This document shows positions 27,599-38,282 of a DNA stretch of 64,000 nucleotides, one piece after another. Location: NCBI RefSeq assembly GCF_014805625.2, contig NW_023998416.1, forward strand, positions 30,692,068 through 30,756,067, written 5' to 3'. Position 1 is the stretch's first letter, and each line of letters starts with the position of its first letter. The position numbers and the translations under genes were made by a program. Origin of the DNA: Glossina fuscipes. Lineage: Eukaryota > Arthropoda > Insecta > Diptera > Glossinidae. A model generated the notes under the pieces. The model was not told the DNA's origin and did no database searches. It worked only from the letters and a program-made list of their open reading frames with translations.

Positions 27599-30532
27599 AT
27601 GGCTCAAGCGGAAACCAATCTTACCGAGCAACTAGACAATGAAGAAGTTAGAGAAATTTTGAAAACTACTACTGATTTGCGGCAGTATTCACGACAAATT
27701 GAAAAGGAATTTAAGGAAGTGGAAAACAAATCGATCGAAGATTACATTAAGGAATCGCAAAATATAGCATCCCTTCATAATCAAATTGGAGAGTGTGATG
27801 AAATTTTAGAACGTATGGAGAATATGCTAATGAGTTTTCAAAACGTTTTAAGTAATATCAGTACTGAAATAACGCATTTACAAAAAAAATCGGTATCGAT
27901 GTCTGTGCAGTTAACTAACCGTCAATCTGTTAAAGCCCAATTATCTCAGTTCATAGAGGACATGGCTGTTTCAGAAGAAATGATAACAATCGTAATGGAT
28001 ACACCGGTAACTGAGAAAGATTTTTGTACCCAACTTAATGTGTTGAATCACAAGCTATCGTTAGTCAAAGAGTTAAGTTTTAAGGAGTCGAAGTCCACCG
28101 CTGATGTGGAGGACGTTTTATGCAAATTACGTTTGAAAGCTATGGCGAAAATACGTTCATATCTGCTAGAACAAATATATAAATTCCGCAAGCCAATGAC
28201 TAATTATCAAATACCGCAAAATGCTATGTTAAAGCATAAATTCTTCTTTGAATTTATTCTTTCCAACGAGCGACAAGTCGCACAAGAGATATGCAATGAA
28301 TATATTGATACCATGAGTAAAATTTATTACAGCTATTTTAAGGTATATTATATGTTAGATTCGCAAGTTGCAGCACACTTTTTATCAGTTGCCTTTCTAG
28401 AGCTATTCGTCGCGATTGTCGTCTTTAAAATTTGAAGAGTCGTGTACAAAAGATGACTTAATGGGTATTGAAGACAATGTGTCAAAAGGCTTATTTGCCA
28501 AGACGACTAGTCTTAAGCATAAGAGCACTATTTTTACCATTGGCAAACGCGGTGAAATCTTAAATCAACAACTTGAAGCTCCTATAATAGTGCCGCACGC
28601 ACAGCTAAAGAATAGAGTAAGCCTTCCTTCCATTGCCTGTACAAGAATTCGATACTTATTTAAAAACTGCTTTAGTATACCTTTGAAGCCTTGTTCCGAT
28701 CTGAGCAATATGCTTTAGTGGATAACGCCTGCCGTGAATATTTGTTTGTTACTGAGTTCTTTATGGTACGCGGTGGACAGGCGCAGGACTTATTCAATCA
28801 GATCATGGGAAAAACTCTAACATTGATAATAGTAAGTTTTTGGAATTGTCGGCTTGCCAACATTGTTATAATTTCCTTAACCAATATTGTGGAATGTTCA
28901 AACTGACTGAATTGCATTGAGTTGAATTGTTGCTTAAACGGCTAAAAGCCGTTATTTCAACCATTATTAAAATCTTCCCGACGATGGTAAAAATGTACCC
29001 GACCCATAAAAATCGCAGTGAAAATGATTATCTCAATTTCGATATTTTATAGATATTTTGGCAATTACAATAATTGCCGTGCGAAAGCACCAAAAACGCA
29101 AACAGCCGCTGCTGCCCATTTCAGAAGAAAATCTGTCCATCTTAGCGGAGCATTGCGACGTTCCTGTCGTAATCCTTATTGATTATTCAAATGAATTGAA
29201 TGCGTTGGACTAAGAGAAGGCTTAACACGTCCCATACTACGAACGTTGACTTCCGTCTGTTTTGTGTTGTGGTCGTCACCAATTTCCAATTTTCAACGAA
29301 AAGTGCAAGCCCTTTGCATTCTTCTCGATTATATTTCTGACGTAACGAAAATTTGACGGTTTAATAAGGAAGCGACAACGAGGCATAAAGTAGGAGACCA
29401 TGATATATTAATAGAATAAACGCAACCAGTTTGATAAAGTAATCTTGAACGCTTATGCGTACACACAAAAAAAGTTCACATCAAAATAGTAAGTACGGCC
29501 ATGTCTATTTCGTTTTCTTTCTTCCCTTTCTCTTATCAATTTTAGAAAACTGTTGAGACCAGCATCCAAGATTGTTTCGATACAATTGCCATGTTTTTAT
29601 GCATTCAATTGATATTCAGATATCAGCTTATGTGTCACAAACGCTGCGTGCCAGCTTTAGACAAGTGAGTTTCTTTTTTCTTGTCTGCCGCATGAATAAA
29701 TTTTACGATATATCTTACAGGTACTGGGACTCCTTGCAATCCGTATTCTGGCCACGATTCGAGCACGTTTTCCGTTTAAATATACAAAGTATTAGAGACT
29801 GCGATCCCACTAAATTTAGCAAGGAAATGGGACCACATTATGTAGGTTGTATACATTTTGCTATGATCAGTAATTTTCCAATTTTTCCATGTTTCTTCAC
29901 AGATTACTCGTCGCTATGCTGAATTTTCAGCTGCTATCGTAGGCATCTCTGAGCATTTTCCAAATGAATTAGTTAGTCGTTTGTTGTTGGAACTACAGAA
30001 TGAAGTGGAATGCTTCATCTTACGTATGGCTGCAATTTTTCCCACACGCAAGGAACAGCTTATTTATTTAATCAATAACTATGATCTTGTTTTGGGTATT
30101 CTTATGGAGCACACACGAGACAATTCCAAGGAAGCTGAAGCGTTCCGCGAACAATTAACTGCTCGTAGTACCGAATATGTGGAGGAGATATTGGCACCAC
30201 ATTTCGGCGGTATTATACAATTCATAAAAGAATGTGAACCTTACTTTGAAACGGAACAATTGGACGAATTACGTAAACAAGAACGCAGAAGTTTGGCTTT
30301 AGTTGCAAATTTTTCCGCAAATTGGAAAAAGTCTTTAGAAGAATTAAATCGTGAAGTACTGCTGTCTTTTCCATCTTTGGTAACTAGTTCCAGACTACTT
30401 CAGTTGGCATTAGCCAGCCTCGTGCAATATTATCAAAGATTTCATAAGTTATTAACCCCTAATGCAAAAGCTCAATTAACTAACATACATGTAGTAATGG
30501 TAGAAATGAAAAAATATAAAAGCAGTTATTAG
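27599..30532 (+). CDS. Vps52: Vps52, subunit of the GARP/EARP tethering complexes
   Basis: Vps52 joins Vps51, Vps53 and Vps54 in the GARP complex, which tethers endosome-derived vesicles at the trans-Golgi; with Vps50 it acts in EARP. Exons are 27599-28342, 28401-28616, 28676-28831, 29546-29664, 29721-29841 and 29903-30532. All introns are GT-AG with consistent phase, giving 661 residues, close to the family's usual length. The N-terminal half (to about residue 150) is coiled-coil. Family-typical stretches follow in order: KDDLMGIEDN, TFEALFRSEQYALVDNACRE, WPRFEHVFRLNIQSIRDCDP, ITRRYAEFSAA and RKEQLIYLINNYD, ending VMVEMKKYKSSY. The start ATG has a good context (AAA ATG G). Intron 3 is 714 bp, much larger than the others, with nothing recognisable inside. 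Confidence 0.95.
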
Positions 30533-30583
30533 AAAATTGATATAACACATATATATATTTGTCGAAATTGTATGCATTCCCAT

Positions 30584-31409
30584 TTATTCTTCATCTTCGA
30601 ACATCATTTCCACGAGTTCTTTATTAGAACAGCGTTCACCATCCAACCTCTGAGGAGACTTCCAACGCAGTAGTGTAGGCAAAAAGACTAAATGCGTATT
30701 AGGATCTCGGCGGAAAGGGCAACTTAAATCTTTCCAACTAAAAGAAAATCAAGATAGAGAATTCAAAATCTATCCTAAGCATAATAATTTAGTTATGTCT
30801 AAATGGAAATGATGTTAAAAATTTGTCATTTTTTATTAGACTGTTAAACTGTTTTTTTCGTTTTTTACTAACTAGTATAGTAAGGCTGAAGGGGAAAACT
30901 AAACCGCCAATTTCAAAAAGAACAAAATATTCGTTAAATAAAAAAAACTTTCTTATCGTCTTTCATAAACGGCAAGTTAACTACATTAACACAATTATAT
31001 AGTTAACTATAATTTTTTAATCAAACTTTTATGGCGCTTCACTGCTAGATTACGAGCAAGAGTTATCAATATGGAGATATTTATTAACTTAGATTGACAA
31101 TAAATTTTTTTATACTTACTAAGCACGTTCTCCCACATCTACATGTACGAAATGCGACTTTTCGGGGGCTTTTGATAAGGCGTCATGAATCACTGGTTCA
31201 GCTTTGACACAATAAGGGCACCAACTTGCTCCATTTTCGTCTTTACCGCCCGAAAATAGTACATGTATTGGTTGTCCGCTTCCCTCCAGCTCGTCGACTA
31301 GTTTCGTAAATTCCTCATAACCTTCAACAACAAAATTATTTATATATTTATACTTCTTTTTATTAAAATTAACGTTTTCTTAACCTTTAACATTATGTTG
31401 AAGAACCAT
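30584..31409 (-). CDS. TXNDC17: TXNDC17/TRP14-like thioredoxin-fold protein
   Basis: On the minus strand the exons are 31409-31385 (eight codons plus one base), 31321-31120 and 30737-30584. Introns are 63 and 382 bp, both GT-AG, and the first has donor GTTAAG. The product is 126 residues, close to human TXNDC17 (123). Matching landmarks are a GYEEF start region, FSGGKDENGASWCP, AEPV, VDVGERAYWKD and the cis-Pro region LPTLLRW, ending LVEMMFEDEE. The family is cytosolic and reduces disulphides and cystine with thioredoxin reductase. The redox pair is Cys43/Cys46 in W-C-P-Y-C, where mammals have W-C-P-D-C. The stop codon lies 51 bp from that of Vps52 on the other strand, so the two 3' UTRs probably overlap. 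Confidence 0.88.
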
Positions 31410-32739
31410 GTTCCCTTTTTCCCTAATTAGGGCTTCTTTATTGGCCGCTGTAGAATATAAACCTAAACGTGATACTTTGCAAATACCACCGGTAATTTTC
31501 ACTAATCGAAACGTCTTGACCAATTTAATTACAGCAATTGACAAAACGAAAATATTACTGCGCTTACTTTTTCGTTATTTAATTGTAGGTTTGCCAGATT
31601 TTTTTTTTATTCTTTTGATTTGTAAAAGAAGAACGAAGTTTTGCCAGATTATTCAAGAATGTTTTTCTAGAGATAAGGATGAAAAATATGAAATATATTT
31701 TCATGAAAAACTGTTCAATATTCTTAAGAGGGAATGAAGGGAGAATGAAAGGGTCTTCTAAATACAAACACGAATTTACTTGTCTTGCTTTTAGCCAATT
31801 GACACCGTGGTCATAAATGTATACAATCACGATAGTGAAATTTTGATACAACATAACATTGGTGGGCCTAGTCTATTTTCTCAATTTTTTTTGCAAGCAT
31901 TATAGTTTCATAGAATATACGTACAAATTTTCATAGGTTCTTTGCTGTAGTTTGTGAGTAATTACCAAAAACCCAATTTTTACTTATTTGGAAAACTGTG
32001 GTGAGGTAAGTTCACGTGGTCGTCTAACCGAGTCATTAGACCGGGCGGAGGAATGTTTCAAACAGATGTTATACTGATGGACGGACAGAAACGATTAAGT
32101 CGAGTCAGAACACAACGTTGATTAAAAGTGTAGGTACGTCATGAGTCTCTGAAGCTTCCTTCCGGGTGTTGCAAGCATTTTGACAAAATGAATATACCCC
32201 TCATCCTTCCGTGATGGATATCACAAAGCGAAAGGTACAACTTCCATTACTTACATGTATAATTTCTACATACGTATCTCAACAGCAAGTCGAGCACGCC
32301 CAAGTCAACTCTGAATCTGCAGACCTTATGTAAAAGAAAATGCCTTTTCTGATTACTACAGGCGAAAGTACAGGTGTTGTGTATCCCATCCAACGGTGGT
32401 TGTTATAAATTATATAAAAGTCATGAAAAGTGAATGATTTTAAAGCTTAAAATTGAGATGTTTTTACGCCAGCGTGTCCAGCGTAGTCAGTCTTAGTTAG
32501 GTCCAATTAAGCTGAAATGACATTTGAAAAACCGCTAAACAATTTCAAGGAGAATGGTAATCGTGGAGAAACATAGTCGGCTAGACAAAATTGGGTATAT
32601 TGCTATTTTATTGTTTTTGTTTGCCAATTTCTACTATTATTGCTTTGAATAAAATTATTGTTACTATTTTCCAAGCCAGACTGTGATTTGCTACCAAATG
32701 TATCGAGTTGTTGTCCCATGAACTTTGATTCTTCGCTCA
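31410..32739. other. Intergenic region between the thioredoxin gene and the W array
   Basis: This holds the promoter side of the thioredoxin gene, a family B repeat at 32075-32225 and the 3' UTR of W1. A 109-codon plus-strand frame begins at 31408 and shares its CATG with the thioredoxin start; it resembles nothing I know and is not called a gene. Confidence 0.55.
32075..32225 (+). repeat. Dispersed repeat family B, copy 2
   Basis: GATGGACGGACAGAAACG is followed by a GTTGCAAGCATTTTGACAAA segment and then CATCCTTCCGTGATGG. Order and orientation match the copy at 9585-9755. Confidence 0.5.
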
Positions 32740-35259
32740 TTATTTGGCTGAGTTTTCATAACCGAAATCGTAACCGTCAATGTGAGTTACGTTACGAGAA
32801 ACGCGACCGCGTATTATTATATCGGTTTTACTGCCTTCACCATTATCGTCCCTTTCCAGTACACATCGCACGGACACGGGTGCCGCAGTCGATCCCGTGT
32901 CATTATTATCTCGCAACTCTTGCTGCATGTGGCCATGATTTTCGATTCCTTTCTTGTTGTTTCTAGAAAATACGTCATTATTGCCGTTGCTATTATCATC
33001 TTTAATAAAATTAGAGTGGATAAATGATCCATTACGCGATTTGTTGCATCGGCAAGGGTGAGTAAAACACTTCTGACAGACATGTAATCCATGCTTAGAC
33101 ATTTTTGGGCATCGACAAGCCTCCATTCCGCAAGACTTGCAAACATAGGTTCTTGTAGGCAATTGGTGGGTTGATTTTGATGGAGTATTGTAATTTATTT
33201 TACCAAAAGCTCCGTATGATTTACCACGTTGTCCCTCTTCATCTTTGTGTTGAGCATAATGTTCGGTTAAGGGAGATTTCTCTATTGAATTGTAACTATA
33301 GCTCTCAGGCAATTTTTCTGCTCCAGCATAATTGTAGGGTTGCGGATGTCTTTCCATTTGTATGTAATTACGACTTTCAGAGAGCCGTCCAGCTGCGAGG
33401 TAACAATGGCCTTCAGCATTCTTTTCTACTGAATTGAAAGAGGCCGCCTCAGGATATTTTGGAGATGGATTGCGACTATACGTTTCAGATGACCTTCCTG
33501 CTCTATCGAAACTGTAAGCTTCAGAGTACTTTCCCACTGTATGGTAACCACGAGCGTCAGGGTACTTTCCTGGTGAATCGTATCTGTACGTTTCAGGGTA
33601 GTTTTCTGCTGGATTACAGCCATAAGTCTCAGAAGGCTTTCCCGCCCCTACATAACCATTGCCTTCGGTGTTATTTGTGCCGTTATGACGAGTTTCAAAA
33701 TACTTTCTTCCTTCAGGCGCTTCGTAAGTCAAAGAATTAATGTATTTCTCCGATCTTCCATCCTTGGCATCGTGTTCAGGTGAATACATCCTTGCTTCTC
33801 TTTCAGGCAAAAACATCCCCATTTTGGACTCAGTTCCCACTTCAGAGCGACGGGCTTCTTTTTGTACATTCGCTGCATCAGGTTTTTGAATTCCCTCTTT
33901 TTTGAAATTGTAATATTCATTGCCGCTTTTTTTTATGTGGTCATCTGCTCTTGTCATCGGTGCTTGGCGATTATCATTTCCTGCCCGCTTTGTTAGATGT
34001 TGGCTGCCACTTGGTACCATTTCCGATGTTCCTGCAGGTGGTCTTCTAGTGGCTACTGCAGTAGCGGTTATTTCAATACGACTCTGATCTCGTGGTGCTT
34101 CACACAGACCACTGATTCTATAAATTCTTCTTAATTTATCAACATAAGATTTAAGCATCGGTTCCAATCCTTTTTCTTTGGAAATTTCATCCAATGCAGC
34201 ACATACATAATTAGAATCTCTCATATTTGACAAGTGCATGTAAATGCAGTTGGCTAATTGTAAATCATCTTCCTCTGTCCAGTCTACCGTCAGGCGTTGC
34301 ATTAAACACTTTTGCAAGTATTCTTTCACTACTGACAAACTTGGATCTTTGAATTTCGGAGAAAATTCAAATTGTTTCCCTTCATGATCGCGGGAATGGT
34401 CACAATCACGAACTCCATCACGAGAACAATCACGTTCACGCGAACCACCGCGTTCACGACCGTGTTGAAGACCATCGGAATCTTTTGGTGTTGAATTGCG
34501 AAACTCGTATGATCCTAGCCTTAGTGGACGGTTACTTCTTCTAGTTTCTTCTAATATATCGCAGTTAGAATCCCATACATAATCTCTAGGATTAGCAATT
34601 GGACTGTTACTACTAGGTGGATAAGCCTTTGTGAATAATGATGCGTTAATTTCTCCGGCTGCTACACGTTTTCTTTTTAGATTTGAATTGTGAGCGTCGC
34701 GCTCATATTCATCTTTAGGATCAATACGGTCGTAAATCCAATCGCAGGAATTATCAGTGCGTGGAGTATAAGCTAATTCTGTCCCCGATTTTTTTACTCT
34801 GAAATTACGGCGAGCGTTATGATTTGTCATGAACGGTGGCCGTTTATCTTGGCTAATATCACGTTTTTTTGGTTCGTATGCAAGTGTAGTGTTCGAGTCA
34901 TTACGTTTCATGTATCCGGAATCACGATCAAATTCAGCTGCGTAATCCGCGGGTCTGTGACCATAGTTAGACTCACGAAATTCGTGATCCTGATCTCTGA
35001 TTGAATCTCTACGTCCAGGATCAGAATGACGAGAGTCGTAATCCATAGGTTTATTACGATCAGGATCGAGCCTTGTCAATGATGACGTTTGCGTTACTAA
35101 TCCAACAAAATTCCGATTTCTCGTCCTGCCCTGCTGGTCACATTTTGTTAAATTGCCTGTAACTTTAATTTGAGCGGGACTCCGGCTATGCCCCGCTGGT
35201 GAATGATTACGCCGAATATCCTCACAGCACGAAATATTTTTGTCCATGAAGCCATCCAT
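32740..35259 (-). CDS. W1: large member of a four-gene tandem family of unknown function
   Basis: I do not recognise this family. It is a single-exon frame of 839 residues from the ATG at 35259 (MDGFMDKN), chosen because paralogs W2 and W4 also have an MD start here. The frame stays open upstream to 35316 but without an ATG. Features in order: a CCEDIRR segment; an Arg/Asp/Ser-rich, probably disordered region including alternating R-E/R-D runs; and the shared core domain at plus 34110-34325 (YLQKCLMQRLTVDWTEEDDL). Then come about eleven 12-residue repeats of the type YPExYxYxxxGK (plus 33245-33645) and two C-x2-C-x4-C-x-C motifs (plus 33040-33150). Compared with W2-W4 it has lost the HDxFFxYN...WHPR box. 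The core is probably helical. No signal peptide or membrane segment is seen. Confidence 0.8.
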   Translation of the reverse strand: MDGFMDKNISCCEDIRRNHSPAGHSRSPAQIKVTGNLTKCDQQGRTRNRNFVGLVTQTSSLTRLDPDRNKPMDYDSRHSDPGRRDSIRDQDHEFRESNYGHRPADYAAEFDRDSGYMKRNDSNTTLAYEPKKRDISQDKRPPFMTNHNARRNFRVKKSGTELAYTPRTDNSCDWIYDRIDPKDEYERDAHNSNLKRKRVAAGEINASLFTKAYPPSSNSPIANPRDYVWDSNCDILEETRRSNRPLRLGSYEFRNSTPKDSDGLQHGRERGGSRERDCSRDGVRDCDHSRDHEGKQFEFSPKFKDPSLSVVKEYLQKCLMQRLTVDWTEEDDLQLANCIYMHLSNMRDSNYVCAALDEISKEKGLEPMLKSYVDKLRRIYRISGLCEAPRDQSRIEITATAVATRRPPAGTSEMVPSGSQHLTKRAGNDNRQAPMTRADDHIKKSGNEYYNFKKEGIQKPDAANVQKEARRSEVGTESKMGMFLPEREARMYSPEHDAKDGRSEKYINSLTYEAPEGRKYFETRHNGTNNTEGNGYVGAGKPSETYGCNPAENYPETYRYDSPGKYPDARGYHTVGKYSEAYSFDRAGRSSETYSRNPSPKYPEAASFNSVEKNAEGHCYLAAGRLSESRNYIQMERHPQPYNYAGAEKLPESYSYNSIEKSPLTEHYAQHKDEEGQRGKSYGAFGKINYNTPSKSTHQLPTRTYVCKSCGMEACRCPKMSKHGLHVCQKCFTHPCRCNKSRNGSFIHSNFIKDDNSNGNNDVFSRNNKKGIENHGHMQQELRDNNDTGSTAAPVSVRCVLERDDNGEGSKTDIIIRGRVSRNVTHIDGYDFGYENSAK

Positions 35260-35360
35260 GACGCCCTTGTACGACCTTCTCTTCTTGCGGCCTGTAATGA
35301 GCAAAGGTTGTGTCAATTAACAGTTGGTTAACGAATGCAATCTCTGCCGTTCTTGGGCTT

Positions 35361-35455
35361 TATTGAAGTCTTTTAAACACTTTTGAAACCATAACAAGAA
35401 CATTTAAAAGTCCCCATTAAAATACTGATTATTAAAAACAAGACAATTTTGCAAT
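35361..35455 (-). promoter_or_regulatory. Conserved upstream block of W1
   Basis: About 95 bp, including TTTTAAACAC, TTTTGAAACC and CATTTAAAAGTCC on the plus strand. It aligns with 39688-39780 upstream of W2 and, less well, with 42582-42660 (W3) and 45650-45740 (W4). It lies 100-200 bp before the start codon. It is probably shared promoter or 5' UTR carried along in the duplications; the exact function is inferred. Confidence 0.5.
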
Positions 35456-37589
35456 ACAAATAAAAATGAATTTAAATTAATGAACGCCAAAAAAGGAAAC
35501 GGAATAATTTTTCTAGTAAATTGACAAAAATGGGGCAGAAGAATATTTTAGTGAAACAAATAGACAGTATCACAAACGAGAAAGTAGTGAAAGTGAGGTG
35601 AATGTAAATGAAAAGGGTAGCAGCAAATGTCGATTACTCCTTAAATTACAGGCTGGTTGGGATTTGTTGGAAAGGAAAAGGAGTAGGAATGGCCATCTCT
35701 AACCGGCAAGTGCAATTATTAAACGGTCGCTAGTAGAAAGAGAAAACAGAATAGAAACTGTAAATATTGTAATCGTCCCATATTTTGGGCTTACATTGTG
35801 TTACTAATGGGCGCTAGTTTACGCTTAATATGGTAATTCTATGCACAAGTCCATTAAAAAGTTTAGATAAGAATTATTACTATTATTATAATTATTATTA
35901 TTATTATTATTGTGCTACATATTCCCAGATAGATAATCTCCACCTTCACTTCTGATCTCTATCTTTAGTTCGACAAGCCAGCGACCAAACAAAAGAACAA
36001 ACCCTTCACCTTAACCCGTCAACTGGGTGGATCTCCTTGGAAAATGAGTATTTAAAGTGTGTCGCGAGCAATTAAACGACAGCGAGTACTCTCGTCATAC
36101 ACAGAACATGTGTAATATGAAATTAGGTTGTAATGAAATAACTAGACAAAATGTCGTGCACACACTCCAATACACATTATTATGGGAAATACATAACCCT
36201 AATGATAAAATGTACTTTTTTCATGACGTAGATATATGTCATACACTCTTCACTGGTTAACACGGTGACGGATATTACACATAGGACACTAATTATAGGA
36301 AATCATATCCATACATCGCTTAAATATTAGTGTAAGTAAAAAAAAAGTTAAGTCTAGATAATCTGATTGAATAAGTTCGGAGTTTCAATGGTGATTCTTG
36401 TTGTTATAAGTATATAAATAAGTTCTTACCGGTGTTCGTAAGATCTTAATCCTATAAAATTGTTCTTTTTCGGATTAAATTGATGAAAAAATGAAAAGAA
36501 AGAACAAAATCTATTTAATATGTTTATTTATCGATCACGAACGTTGAAGTATAAGTTTCGATAAATAATCCAATAATCAATATTGCAAATAACATCTACA
36601 TTAACCTAAAAGTAGCAATTAAAAAGGATTTGAGTGAAAACGTAAAATCATAAAGAGGCGTTTTAGATAACAATATTTCCATTGCCTACTTGCAGGTTTA
36701 ATTTCATAAAGAGAAAAGTCACGAAAAGTTGTTATTATTTGTTTTCTTGACTAGCCCCTAGTATGAAGCCGCTTAACCAATCATTGAAACGAATGGGAGA
36801 ATATGAAACTAATCTAACTTGATAGATTACCTAACTTACTTAACAGATTAGAAAGTTGCAGACTAATATAAATAATAGAATAGGTTGTGAGAAAATCTGT
36901 TAATATCTGAAAACATTTTAAAAATCCCAAAAAAATTGAACTAAAACTTTCTGAAATATATATGCATCCCAAGCTTGTTGAGGTTATGTTCCGTGTACCT
37001 TAAATGTATCAGTTGGCCGATTGTCATGTAGGCTATAGCTATGTTTACACACAAACCACAGTTTCACAGTATATACAAAATATGTAAGATGGTTAACGAA
37101 AAGTATTCAAATTGCAAGACGGGTAACTGAAAAGAACTTCTATGAAATAATTGACACGCAACAGGGGCAAAGAATGTGCAATAATATATCCAAATTAAAG
37201 CGACGATGGCAGATTCAAAGGCCAATTTATGATTCTCGATATCGAGTAAATTCAATATATGTAACGAGTAAAGTGTTTACGGCTGTCGAAAAAGTATAAA
37301 TTTTTCTTACTACCGTAGGAAAAACTCTTCGACCAAGTACCATAAAGCATATATAAACTTTCGAGAAAGTAAACTGGCAATATTTGGTTGAACAAAACAG
37401 TCGGGCCGTAATTATTTTCAACTTCGAACAAAGTGCATTGCACCGCCTGAAAATGTAATGTTGCAAAGTTATAATCATATTCGACTCACTATAGTCTGGA
37501 TGTATGTATCGCTATCCCAATATCTTCTAATATTTCGCTTTTTAATTAAACCGAGTTTACCTTATATTTATTTTTGTATCCTACACCGC

Positions 37590-37920
37590 TCATGTTAAGT
37601 TTGTACGGACCTATGCAACGCCAAGAAGGTACTTTATTATACCGATCGATTCAGTAAGTTATTCAGAATCTGAGCTTGTCTGTCCGCTACTCTTCTTGGA
37701 TTCAATCTGAGATATTTTGATGAAATTTGCACACCGGCATGTTCTGGCGCAAGAACGAACGTCATTGCAAATTGTTCCAACTGGACCACTTTTTCGACAG
37801 CCCCTCATAAAAAGCCCCATTTTAAAAACCCCCTATATGAGTATATGTATTAAAGGAAGAGGTGTAGAACGTTTTATGATAGGCCATGTCTCACTATAGG
37901 GTTTTTACTTGTTTTAAGTG
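37590..37920 (+). repeat. Dispersed repeat family A
   Basis: A near-complete copy: TGTACGGACCTATGCAACGC, ATACCGATCGATTCAG, CTGAGCTTGTCTGTCCG, GATATTTTGATGAAATTTG, AAGAACGAACGTCATTGCAA, GGACCACTTTTTCGACAG, CATAAAAAGCCCCATTTTAA and GGCCATGTCTCACTATAG. It lies in the spacer between W2 and W1. The open frame at 37717-37899 is part of the repeat. Confidence 0.65.
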
Positions 37921-38282
37921 TATTTTCGGATACATAGGCCAGACTGAGAAAGCTATACAATTCTATTAAAATAAAATTAAAGACTGATCGTGTACGTATA
38001 AAATTTTAGTACAACTTTTTTTGACGACGTGTTGTCAGAAAACCTGTTGTCACAGGGGGGAACAAAAATAAGCGACATAAAAAATTGTGTATTTTAATGT
38101 TCTATTGTTATTTGAGAGTTTTATATTTTAATCAAAGGTTTTTCTTAATTATGAATTTGAATGAAATCGTTGCTATTACTTTTTGATCTAAATTATGATT
38201 TCATTTTGTAATTCTTGCTGCTCTCAAGTCGAAATTTAAGAGCATTCGGATCACTAGCTTCCAGATTATTAGAATAATTTCG

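Larger units (their letters stand above)
35260..38282. other. Spacer between W2 and W1
   Basis: This carries a block upstream of W1 that matches blocks upstream of W2-W4 (35361-35455), an ATT microsatellite at about 35873-35911 and a family A repeat at 37590-37920. No gene is visible; the scattered open frames are AT-rich and unconserved. Confidence 0.6.

Noticed and set aside
31408..31737. 109-codon plus-strand frame starting inside the CATG of the thioredoxin start codon
   Set aside because: No recognisable motif, AT-biased composition, and a start that only exists because CATG is palindromic. The overlap with a conserved gene's start makes a chance frame more likely.
32658..33437. Several plus-strand frames opposite the 3' part of W1
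   Set aside because: Mirror frames of the W1 coding region with no conserved features.
35873..35911. ATT repeat run considered as a regulatory element
   Set aside because: Simple microsatellite; nothing ties it to expression of W1 or W2.
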